A stretch of 64,000 bases of DNA from Pseudomonas triticicola (GTDB lineage Bacteria > Pseudomonadota > Gammaproteobacteria > Pseudomonadales > Pseudomonadaceae). The notes under the pieces were generated by a model. The model was given only the letters and a program-made list of their open reading frames with translations, did no database searches and was not told the DNA's origin. Below, in pieces: positions 52,069 to 59,263 of the stretch. The DNA lies in NCBI RefSeq assembly GCF_019145375.1, contig NZ_JAHSTX010000001.1, positions 2,889,001 through 2,953,000 of the forward strand, given 5' to 3'. A program made the translations under genes and the position numbers. Each line of letters starts with the position of its first letter. The stretch's first letter is position 1.

Positions 52069-52461
52069 TCAGGCGATTTGAGCCTTTGAGGCGACTTCAT
52101 CAAACGTCACCTCATTCAGCGCATCCTCCTGCTCATCCAGCACCTGACGCGGATGGTCGTTGCCGGGGATGCTGCTGTCGATCAGGCTCAGCAGGCTGGA
52201 GCCGCGCGGGGTCAGAATGAAGTTGTTGCCAGTACTACCCTCGTGATCCGGCCGCGGCTCGATGAATCCGCGCTCCAGCAAGAGCTTTTCATAATCACAG
52301 GCCAGGGTTTTCAAGTGATCGAGATTGTCGATCGGCTCGCCGGCGCTGGCTTTCTCGGCCGCATGGTCTTCGGCATAAGCGCGGGGAGCGAAGCTGTGGC
52401 CAGCGCTGTTCTGCACTTCATGCAGCAAACGTTCAATCAAATCCCAGTTATAAGTCGTCAT
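52069..52461 (-). CDS. DUF2513-like small regulator-type protein
   Basis: 130 residues. YNWDLIERLLHEVQN is the DUF2513 start, followed by a winged-helix-like part (LDHLKTLACDYEKLLLERGF and LTPRGSSLLSLIDS). The strongly acidic C-terminal tail (about 105-130) is not typical. DUF2513 proteins are small and often found in phage or accessory DNA, but here the gene has normal core GC. Function unknown. Confidence 0.7.
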   Translation of the reverse strand: MTTYNWDLIERLLHEVQNSAGHSFAPRAYAEDHAAEKASAGEPIDNLDHLKTLACDYEKLLLERGFIEPRPDHEGSTGNNFILTPRGSSLLSLIDSSIPGNDHPRQVLDEQEDALNEVTFDEVASKAQIA

Positions 52462-52633
52462 CCTGATCCAACCTCCGGTGCGGGTGATTTTGTGCCGCTT
52501 TCAAGGTTGTGACCGAAGCGCTGCGCAGCCGTTCAGCAGTATTTCCGGACCCGACCGACCGGCGGCTGTCGATTCCCTCGCACGATGAACGACTAGGCTG
52601 AAACAGCCGGTTCAACCCGCAGGAGACATCGTC

Positions 52634-53368
52634 ATGAACGTTACAAACCATCCGGTGGTATCACGCGAAGAATGGCTCGCCGCCCGCCAGCAGCATCTGG
52701 CCCACGAAAAAGCCTTCACCCGGGAACGCGATCGCCTCAGCGCCGAGCGCCGCGCCCTGCCGTGGGTGAAAGTCGACAAGGACTATCATTTTCAAGGCCC
52801 GAACGGCGAGCTGAGGCTCAATGATCTGTTCGGCCAAAACAGCCAGTTGATCATCTACCACTTCATGTTCGCCAAAGGCTGGGAACAAGGCTGCCAGGGC
52901 TGCTCGTTCCTCAGCGACCACATCGACGGCGCCAACCAGCACCTGGCCCATCACGACGTCGCGGTGGTCGCCGTCTCCCACGCGCCGTTGCGCGAGTTTC
53001 AGGCGTTCAAACAACGCATGGGCTGGAAATTCGACTGGGTCTCGTCAGAAGGTTGCGATTTCAATTACGACTTCGGCGTCTGCGCCCGGGCTGAGGACGT
53101 CGCCGAGGGCAAGGCTACCTACAATTACGAAAAAACCGACAGCGCCGAGGAAGAAATGCCGGGGCTGAGCGTGTTTTATCGCAATGACGAAGGCGAGATT
53201 TTTCACACCTATTCCACATACGCGCGCGGCCTGGACATGCTGGTTGGCGCTTACCACTACCTTGATCTGACGCCCAAGGGCAGGAATGAAGACGAGATCA
53301 TGGAATGGGTGCGACATCATGATCGGTATGACGGTGCGACGAAGTCGGGTTGCTGCCATGCCGATTGA
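52634..53368 (+). CDS. DUF899 family thioredoxin-like protein
   Basis: 244 residues. PWVKVDKDYHFQGPNG, FMFAKGWEQGCQGCSFLSDH and WVSSEGCDFNYDFGV are hallmarks of DUF899, a thioredoxin-like fold. The CxGC motif (GCQGC) aligns with the redox site, but activity is unknown. C-terminal GCCHAD is common in the group. RBS AGGAG lies 9 nt upstream of the ATG. Divergent from the DUF2513-like gene. Confidence 0.88.
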   Translation: MNVTNHPVVSREEWLAARQQHLAHEKAFTRERDRLSAERRALPWVKVDKDYHFQGPNGELRLNDLFGQNSQLIIYHFMFAKGWEQGCQGCSFLSDHIDGANQHLAHHDVAVVAVSHAPLREFQAFKQRMGWKFDWVSSEGCDFNYDFGVCARAEDVAEGKATYNYEKTDSAEEEMPGLSVFYRNDEGEIFHTYSTYARGLDMLVGAYHYLDLTPKGRNEDEIMEWVRHHDRYDGATKSGCCHAD

Positions 53369-53456
53369 GCGCAACCCTGCCCCCACAGTTTCTGAACTTT
53401 TGCCAAGCTTCAGCCCTCAACCGCTTGTCTGCCTTAACCGGAACTGAGGCCTGCCC

Positions 53457-53732
53457 ATGAAAACCCTGATCAAGCTCTTCCTCGCCGCCACCCTTGCCTG
53501 CGCCCTGCCCGTCTGGGCTTGCACGCCGGAAGAGGCGACGATCAAACGCGAACAACTGGCCAAGGAAGTCTCCAAGCTCACCGAGCAGAATCCGGAAAAA
53601 GCCAAGGAGATTAACGCCGAGTTGCAGAAAATGGATCTGGACACGGCCAGCGCGGATCTGCCGGACAAGTGCCAGTTGATCGATCAGCGTATGAAGGAAC
53701 TGGGTTCGGCGGAGAAAAAGGCCGACAGTTGA
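53457..53732 (+). CDS. Small secreted helical protein
   Basis: 91 residues. Signal peptide MKTLIKLFLAATLACALPVWA, then a helical domain with two or three Cys (ACTPEEATIKREQLAKEVSK and DLPDKCQLIDQRMKELGSA). A Cys pair could form one disulfide. Function unknown; such small periplasmic proteins are common in Pseudomonas. A terminator follows 8 nt after the stop. Confidence 0.82.
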   Translation: MKTLIKLFLAATLACALPVWACTPEEATIKREQLAKEVSKLTEQNPEKAKEINAELQKMDLDTASADLPDKCQLIDQRMKELGSAEKKADS

Positions 53733-53739
53733 GACGAAA

Positions 53740-53767
53740 AAAAACCGGACAATGTCCGGTTTTTTTA
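53740..53767. terminator. Bidirectional terminator
   Basis: AAAACCGGACA and TGTCCGGTTTT form the stem, with A-run and T-run on either side. It serves both the small secreted protein (+) and the DEAD-box helicase (-), whose stop is at 53783. Confidence 0.92.
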
Positions 53768-53782
53768 TGCGCGGTCTAAAGC

Positions 53783-55123
53783 TTACTCAGCCGCAGGTTC
53801 AGCTGGCTTGCGACGCTTGAGCGGGGCCATGCCGTCGCTGCTGACAAGGGAATCCGGCTTCGGACGGTTGACGCTCTTGCGCTTGGTCGGCGTCTTGGCG
53901 GCGGTTTTCTTCTTGTCACCCTTGGCGTCGGTCTTTTTCTTTTTCACACCGACGGCTTTGCCCGAGGCCTTGACCTTTTTCGGCCCGCCGTAGGTGCCTT
54001 TGACTTCCTTGATCGTGCGGCGCTCGAAGCTCTGCTTCAGGTAGCGCTCGATGCTCGACATCAGGTTCCAGTCGCCGTGGCAGATCAGCGAGATCGCCAG
54101 GCCATCGTTGCCGGCACGGCCGGTACGACCGATACGGTGCACGTATTCGTCGCCGCTGCGCGGCATGTCGAAGTTGATCACCAGATCCAGACCGTCGACG
54201 TCCAGGCCACGGGCCGCGACGTCGGTCGCGACGAGGATCTTCACACCACCCTGCTTCAGACGATCGATCGCCAGTTTGCGATCCTTCTGGTCTTTCTCGC
54301 CGTGCAGCACGAACGCTTTGTATTCCTGGGCCACGAGGCGGCCGTAGATGCGGTCGGCCATGGCGCGGGTGTTGGTGAAGACGATGGCCTTCTGGTAGGT
54401 CTCGTTGGCCAGCAGCCAGTTCACAATCTGCTCTTTGTGCTGATTGTGGTCGGCGGTGATGATTTGCTGACGAGTCGTCGAGTTGAGCTGGCTGACCGCG
54501 TTGAGCTGCAAGTGCTCAGGGTTGTTCAGGACCTTGGCGATCATCTCGCGCAGGCCGGAACCGCCGGTGGTGGCGGAGAACAGCATGGTCTGCTGACGGT
54601 TCGGGCATTCATCGACCAGACGCTGCACATCTTCGGCGAAACCCATGTCGAGCATGCGGTCGGCTTCGTCGAGCACCAGCACTTCGACTTCTTTCAGGTC
54701 GAGGTTGCCAGCATTGAGTTGCTCGATCATCCGCCCCGGGGTGCCGATGAGGATGTCCGGCACTTTGCGCAACATGGCGGCCTGGACTTTGAAGTCTTCG
54801 CCGCCAGTGATCAGGCCGGACTTGATGAAGGTGAACTGCGAGAAGCGTTCGACTTCCTTCAAAGTCTGCTGGGCCAGCTCACGGGTCGGCAGCAGGATCA
54901 GCGTCTTGATGCTGACGCGGATCTTCGCCGGGCCGATCAGGCGATTGAGGATCGGCAGGACGAAAGCGGCGGTTTTGCCGCTACCGGTTTGCGCCGTCAC
55001 CCGCAGATCACGCCCCTGGAGCGCCAGCGGGATGGCCGCGGCTTGCACTGGCGTTGGCTCGACAAATTTCAGCTCGGCCACGGCTTTGAGCAGGCGTTCG
55101 TGCAGGGCGAATTGGGAAAACAC
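53783..55123 (-). CDS. DEAD-box RNA helicase (RhlE/SrmB-like)
   Basis: 446 residues. Q motif FVEPTPVQAAAIPLAL, Walker A AQTGSGKTAAF, DEAD box VLVLDEADRMLDMG, SAT motif MLFSATTG, and motif VI HRIGRTGRAG. The C terminus is a basic, Lys-rich tail (KKKKTDAKGDKKKTAAKTPT) that may bind RNA. GTG start giving VFSQFALHERLL fits the family best; the longer frame adds 27 unlikely residues. Likely roles are ribosome assembly or mRNA decay. Confidence 0.9.
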   Translation of the reverse strand: MFSQFALHERLLKAVAELKFVEPTPVQAAAIPLALQGRDLRVTAQTGSGKTAAFVLPILNRLIGPAKIRVSIKTLILLPTRELAQQTLKEVERFSQFTFIKSGLITGGEDFKVQAAMLRKVPDILIGTPGRMIEQLNAGNLDLKEVEVLVLDEADRMLDMGFAEDVQRLVDECPNRQQTMLFSATTGGSGLREMIAKVLNNPEHLQLNAVSQLNSTTRQQIITADHNQHKEQIVNWLLANETYQKAIVFTNTRAMADRIYGRLVAQEYKAFVLHGEKDQKDRKLAIDRLKQGGVKILVATDVAARGLDVDGLDLVINFDMPRSGDEYVHRIGRTGRAGNDGLAISLICHGDWNLMSSIERYLKQSFERRTIKEVKGTYGGPKKVKASGKAVGVKKKKTDAKGDKKKTAAKTPTKRKSVNRPKPDSLVSSDGMAPLKRRKPAEPAAE

Positions 55124-55314
55124 GGTTGCTACCTCGAAGATATGCAAAAAAACAGCTGCATAGGTTACCGGTTTCGAGCGCTCAGGCCGAGTTTCTTTGT
55201 GCAAACGCCGACAATCAGTGGTTTTTTTGTTGCCCGATTTGTCACTCGCTGCAATACACAGCGTCTTAAATGCTCTAATCGGCCCTCGCGTCTTACAGAA
55301 GAAATGTTTCGCTC

Positions 55315-56613
55315 ATGGATATCAAACAGCTCTGGCTCAAAGCCCAAGGCCTCTGGGGCACGCTCGAAGAGCACCCACTTCTGCAATCGGGACTGGCGCT
55401 GCTGGTGCTGCTGGTCATCGCGCTGGTGCTCGGACGGGTGGCGCGTTACCTGATCCTGCACGCCAGCCGCATGCTCGGCCGCCAACCGGCGCTGCACTGG
55501 ATCAACGACTTCCGCCACAACAAGGTGTTTCAGCGTCTGGCGCAGATGACGCCATCGCTGGTGATCCAGTTCGGCCTGCACCTGGTGCCGGAGCTGAGCA
55601 AAACCGCGATGAATTTTCTCGGCAACGTCGCCCTGGCGTTCACCATTCTGTTCCTGCTGCTGGCAGTCAGCGCCCTGCTCAATGCCTTGCTCGACATCTA
55701 TGCCCGCACCGAGCACGCCCGCACGCGCTCGATCAAAGGCTACGTGCAGCTGGCGAAAATGGTTTTGTACGTGTTCGGCGCGATCATCATCGTCGCTACA
55801 TTGATCGACCGTTCGCCGCTGTTGCTGCTGTCGGGTCTGGGTGCGATGTCGGCGGTGATTCTATTGGTCTACAAGGACACCCTGCTGTCGTTCGTCGCCA
55901 GCGTGCAGCTGACCAGCAACGACATGCTGCGCGTCGGCGACTGGATCGAAATGCCACAAGTCGGCGCCGATGGCGACGTCGTCGACATCACGTTGCACAC
56001 GGTCAAAGTGCAGAACTTTGATAAAACCATCGTCTCGATCCCGACCTGGCGGCTGATGTCCGAGTCGTTCAAGAACTGGCGCGGCATGCAGCAGTCCGGC
56101 GGTCGGCGGATCAAGCGCAGCCTGTTCATCGATGCCAGCGGCGTGCGCTTCATCCGCGACGACGAGGAAGAAAAGCTCTCCCAGGTGCACCTGCTGACCG
56201 ACTACATGGGCCGCAAGAAAGCCGAGCTCAAAGCCTGGAACGAAGCGCAGGGCAATGTCGCGGCGATGTCGGCCAACCGCCGTCGCATGACCAACATCGG
56301 CACCTTCCGCGCCTACGCACTGGCGTATCTGAAGAGTCATCCGGAGATTCAGCCGAACATGACCTGCATGGTCCGGCAGATGCAGACCACCGCGCAGGGC
56401 ATTCCGCTGGAAATCTACTGCTTCACCCGCACCACGGTGTGGGCCGATTATGAGCGGATTCAGGGGGATATTTTCGATTACCTGCTGGCGGTGTTGCCGG
56501 AGTTCGGGCTGAGCCTGTATCAGCAGCCGAGTGGCGGGGATTTGCGTTCGGGTTTGTTGCCGGCGGTGTTGGGCTCGGCGAGTATTGCGGAGCCGGAAAA
56601 ACACCTGATGTAA
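55315..56613 (+). CDS. MscS-family mechanosensitive channel (YbdG-like)
   Basis: 432 residues. Four to five N-terminal helices lead into the MscS pore helix and beta domain (GLGAMSAVILLVYKDTLLSF, LTSNDMLRVGDWIEMPQVGA, VSIPTWRLMSESFKNW). Two inserts and a C-terminal domain typical of the YbdG/MscM subgroup follow (YLKSHPEIQPNMTCMVRQMQ). Role: relief of hypo-osmotic stress. ATG gives MDIKQLWLKAQGLW. Confidence 0.9.
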   Translation: MDIKQLWLKAQGLWGTLEEHPLLQSGLALLVLLVIALVLGRVARYLILHASRMLGRQPALHWINDFRHNKVFQRLAQMTPSLVIQFGLHLVPELSKTAMNFLGNVALAFTILFLLLAVSALLNALLDIYARTEHARTRSIKGYVQLAKMVLYVFGAIIIVATLIDRSPLLLLSGLGAMSAVILLVYKDTLLSFVASVQLTSNDMLRVGDWIEMPQVGADGDVVDITLHTVKVQNFDKTIVSIPTWRLMSESFKNWRGMQQSGGRRIKRSLFIDASGVRFIRDDEEEKLSQVHLLTDYMGRKKAELKAWNEAQGNVAAMSANRRRMTNIGTFRAYALAYLKSHPEIQPNMTCMVRQMQTTAQGIPLEIYCFTRTTVWADYERIQGDIFDYLLAVLPEFGLSLYQQPSGGDLRSGLLPAVLGSASIAEPEKHLM

Positions 56614-56625
56614 CCCAAAGATCAA

Positions 56626-56716
56626 ATGTGGGAGCGAGCCTGTTCGCGAATGCAATGTGTCAGTCGACCCATACTTATCTGACCCAGCGCCTTCGCGAGC
56701 AGGCTCGCTCCCACAG
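56626..56716. repeat. REP pair (BIME), copy 9, one arm mutated
   Basis: TGTGGGAGCGAGCCTGTTCG (T for C in the first arm) is followed by a normal inverted arm CTTCGCGAGCAGGCTCGCTC. It lies between the convergent MscS and DMT genes. Confidence 0.88.
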
Positions 56717-56719
56717 GGG

Positions 56720-57586
56720 TTATGCGGCGGCCGGGGATTTGCGGATACCCAACCGGCTGATCCACACAGCCGCCAGAATCACACCCCCGCCAAGGAACAA
56801 CCGCCCCAGTTCCTCATGCTGATTCCAGATCAGCAGATTCAACAACAATCCCACCGGCACATGCAGGTTGTTCATCACCGCCAGGGTACCGCCGTTGACC
56901 ATGCACGCGCCCTTGTTCCACCAGTACAGGCCCAGCGCCGTCGACACCAGTCCGAGAAACAGCAACACGCCCCATTGCAGCGGCGCTTCCGGTAGAAAGT
57001 TCGACTTGCCGAACAACAGGAACGCTGGCAGCACAACCGCCAATGCACCGAGGTAGAAATAACCGAAGCGGCGGTAATGCGGCAGATCACTCGGATGCTT
57101 GGCCACCAGATGCTTGTACAACACTTGCCCGGCGGCGTAGGTGAAGTTGGCCAGTTGCAGCAGCAGAAAGCCCATGAAAAAGTCGGGACTGATGCTGTCG
57201 AAGCGAATCACCGCCGCACCGCCGACTGCCACCAGCGCAGCAACCAATGCCCACGGATTAAAGCGACGGTTCAGCGCGTCTTCGATCAACGTCACGTGCA
57301 GCGGCGTGAGAATGGTGAACAGCAACACCTCCGGCACCGTCAGCACACGGAAGCTCAGGTAAAGGCAGACGTAAGTCACCCCGAACTGCAACGCGCCGAT
57401 CAGCAACATGCCACGCATGAACGCCGGCTCCACCGAACGCCAGCGCGTCAATGGAATAAACACCAGCCCCGCCAGCACCACACGCACCAGCACCGCAAAG
57501 TAGCTGTCGACATGCCCTGCCAGGTACTCGCCGATCAGACTGAAGGAAAACGCCTGGATCAGCGTGACAAAAAGTAGATAGCCCAT
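56720..57586 (-). CDS. EamA/DMT-family transporter
   Basis: 288 residues, ten helices: YLLFVTLIQAFSFSLIGEYL at the start, and ALGLYWWNKGACMVNGGTLA late. This subgroup is often annotated as a carboxylate/amino acid/amine transporter, but the substrate is unknown. ATG gives MGYLLFVT; the longer frame runs into a REP. It is the last clear core gene before the AT-rich region, and the left neighbour of the integration zone. Confidence 0.86.
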   Translation of the reverse strand: MGYLLFVTLIQAFSFSLIGEYLAGHVDSYFAVLVRVVLAGLVFIPLTRWRSVEPAFMRGMLLIGALQFGVTYVCLYLSFRVLTVPEVLLFTILTPLHVTLIEDALNRRFNPWALVAALVAVGGAAVIRFDSISPDFFMGFLLLQLANFTYAAGQVLYKHLVAKHPSDLPHYRRFGYFYLGALAVVLPAFLLFGKSNFLPEAPLQWGVLLFLGLVSTALGLYWWNKGACMVNGGTLAVMNNLHVPVGLLLNLLIWNQHEELGRLFLGGGVILAAVWISRLGIRKSPAAA

Positions 57587-57664
57587 GCTCGCCTCGAAAA
57601 TCGAATGGCGGCGACGATAGCGGGTTTTGCGCCAGACCGCGAACCCACGGACAACACAGATCCC

Positions 57665-57754
57665 CTGTAGGAGTGAGCCTGCTCGCGATGGCGGTTGTTC
57701 AGACACATCAGTATTGACTGACACACCGCTTTCGCGAGCAGGCTCGCTCCCACA
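57665..57754. repeat. REP pair (BIME), copy 10, first arm diverged
   Basis: The left arm GTAGGAGTGAGCCTGCTCGC has two changes from the usual GTGGGAGCGAGCC form; the right arm CTTTCGCGAGCAGGCTCGCT is normal. It marks the last typical core-genome repeat before the island. Confidence 0.88.
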
Positions 57755-57785
57755 AGGAATTTGTGTTTTTCGTCAAATCGTGGGC

Positions 57786-57824
57786 AAAAAAAAGCCCGAT
57801 CTCGCTAAAGCGTTCAATCGGGCT
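57786..57824 (-). terminator. Orphan Rho-independent terminator
   Basis: Read on the minus strand: AGCCCGAT stem, inner CGCT-AA-AGCG hairpin, ATCGGGCT stem, then eight T. No ORF of normal size ends here on the minus strand, so it ends either a small RNA or a gene that was lost or displaced. The 8-bp outer stem with an uninterrupted T-run is convincing. Confidence 0.88.
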
Positions 57825-57915
57825 ACAGCACTCAGGAGCAAAAGTGCAAAGGGAGGTTCGATGCGCGTGGAACCTTGAAGGGGTTGCGCCATACCTGTGA
57901 CATACAAGATAAACA
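57786..57915 (-). ncRNA. Candidate small RNA or leftover transcript end
   Basis: Minus-strand unit ahead of the orphan terminator. It contains a hairpin GGTTC-N10-GAACC (57855-57874) followed by a C/T-rich single strand. A -10-like TATGAT lies at about 57917-57922; the -35 is weak. A 38-codon ORF starting MAQPLQGSTRIEPPF overlaps the terminator and is probably not translated. It is not a recognised RNA family to me. The 3' end of such a gene would be a usual integration target. Confidence 0.4.
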
Positions 57916-57941
57916 TCATACCCGTTACTTGTCGGCGAATG

Positions 57942-57970
57942 GACAGATGGGGCCTATACGTCCATCTGTC
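57942..57970. promoter_or_regulatory. 9-bp inverted repeat, operator or recombination-site candidate
   Basis: GACAGATGG (57942-57950) and CCATCTGTC (57962-57970) form a perfect inverted repeat with an 11-base spacer, just upstream (minus strand) of the candidate sRNA promoter and in the zone where base composition begins to fall. Tyrosine-recombinase core sites have this form, but so do repressor operators. Confidence 0.5.
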
Positions 57971-58021
57971 GCACTTTGCGGACTACAGACCCGGATGCCT
58001 CCATGTGGATGAATGGCCCAT

Positions 58022-58035
58022 GACATACTGTATGT
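58022..58035. promoter_or_regulatory. ACATAC-T-GTATGT palindrome, one of three GACATAC motifs
   Basis: GACATACTGTATGT contains a perfect 13-base palindrome. GACATAC also occurs at 57899-57905 and 58253-58259, both extended to GACATACAAG. Three copies in 360 bp is far more than chance predicts for a 7-mer. They may be recombinase arm sites at the island end. Confidence 0.45.
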
Positions 58036-58087
58036 AATGTGTCTGAATTTCCTGCGGGTGCTGGTTGGACTTTCACACCGTCGCTAG

Positions 58088-58267
58088 GTGCAAGCCATCA
58101 CAACCTTTAACAAGGCGGGGATTGAGGTGAGGCGCCTGAAGACCACCACGGAGATGAAGTAGGCGAACGAGTATTTGTACTCGTGGCAAATTCGAGATCC
58201 GGGCAACGCCATGCGAAGTTTCATTTTGCAGCAGTTTGAGACAATGATCGCAGACATACAAGGATGA
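58088..58267 (+). pseudogene. Decayed ORF fragment in the island border
   Basis: The reading frame from GTG at 58088 gives VQAITTFNKAGIEVRRLKTT then TEMK, an in-frame TAG at 58160-58162, and a further stretch ANEYLYSWQIRDPGNAMRS and more to the stop at 58265. It has protein-like composition on both sides of the stop but no start context. I do not recognise the source. The remaining 58268-58864 region has no convincing gene. Confidence 0.35.
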
Positions 58268-58864
58268 AACGACCTACGTCTATCCGGGCAATAACCGCGA
58301 CGCGCTCGGCCTGGTTCGTGCAACGGTCTAAGCCACTAATCTGTGGACAAGATCGAGCGGCTTCAGTCTTCAAATCATATATCTCTGCAATTGACCCTTC
58401 CACCGCAGGGGCTAGCAAGAATGAATCCAAAGCCCGTTTGTAGTATTGGGAACACGACCAAAGCTTCGCGCAGGCACCGAATTATTATGGTGATAAATAA
58501 AACTTATGGCGGGTTGAAAAAAAAACAGCCTTTCGACGGTTCGAGACCCTTGCCCCATCTAATTGACGATTCAGCTGAAGTCGCTTGTGTACGACCTCAT
58601 CGTCCAAAAGCGTTTTACAGCCTGTCATCGCTGCATTTGCTACAAAGATTCCACTGGGCACCAAGCCGCGCCGAACCGATTGATAAACTCGGTCAATGTT
58701 ATATGAGCCAGCTAGCATGCCACACGGACACTAAAGGTGAATACAGGATGTGGAAGTGGTGATGGAAGAATATTACCGGCGCAAACCCATCTGCTGTAGA
58801 CGAGAAGCTTGACTGTCAGCTTTTCAGACCTTACATTTGGTAACCACGGCGCTCTTCGCTCAAG
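58268..58864. other. About 600 bp with no convincing gene, between the border and ginD
   Basis: Intermediate GC. Two ORFs (58343-58762 plus; 58485-58718 minus, MLAGSYNIDRVYQSVRRG) overlap each other and have no family resemblance I can see. AAGCTTGACTGTCAGCTT at 58805-58822 is an imperfect inverted repeat about 40 nt beyond the ginD stop and may be its transcript-end hairpin. If GInt structure holds, this segment is all there is of the cargo and the 3' end. Confidence 0.5.
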
Positions 58865-59263
58865 TTAAGACTTTCTTCCGGACGGCGAAATGTCTGGCTT
58901 AACAGATTGCGGGCGATGCTCTTCCTTTTTTCGTAAGAACAATTCCTGCATAAGCATTAGGCATTGTTTACGGCTTCGCTCAAGATCAGCTTCAAGGCGT
59001 GCATTCTGAGCCTTACTCCTTTCGAGAGATTCTTTCAGTCGTTTAACTCTTTCAGAAGATGCGCAATTAGAAGCTTTTTGCTTACTCTGAGCAAGTTCTA
59101 TGTCTTTAATTAAGTTAACAAATACTGCACGACCAGCCTTGATAGCACTCGCATCTTTACCAGCCTCTAACGCAACATTTTTGCGAGTAATCTCGCTGCC
59201 TTTCCCGATTCTTATGGGCCGTCCATCAATTAAACGTTGTAGAGCTAGAAAATATTCGTTCAC
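58865..59263 (-). CDS. ginD: GinD-like small coiled-coil protein
   Basis: 132 residues. A short helix-turn-helix-like part (EITRKNVALEAGKDASAIK, about 24-42) is followed by a long coiled coil (ERVKRLKESLERSKAQNARL onward) and a charged tail. The GTG start overlaps the ginC stop (GTGA). GInt islands encode a fourth, small helix-loop-helix protein needed with the three recombinases. TnpC of Tn554 (about 125 aa) is similar in size and position. AT-rich codon use differs from the core. Confidence 0.78.
   Translation of the reverse strand: MNEYFLALQRLIDGRPIRIGKGSEITRKNVALEAGKDASAIKAGRAVFVNLIKDIELAQSKQKASNCASSERVKRLKESLERSKAQNARLEADLERSRKQCLMLMQELFLRKKEEHRPQSVKPDISPSGRKS

Noticed and set aside
54077..55453. 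Plus-strand 458-codon ORF over the DEAD-box helicase
   Set aside because: Shadow of the helicase frame, which has all DEAD-box motifs.
58530..58560. GGTTCGAGACC, a tRNA T-arm look-alike
   Set aside because: The T-stem does not pair and no acceptor stem, anticodon arm or CCA is found; not a tRNA gene.
58343..58762. 139-codon plus-strand ORF in the border zone
   Set aside because: No RBS, no family resemblance, overlaps a minus-strand ORF, and has uneven composition. Kept only as part of the gene-poor region.
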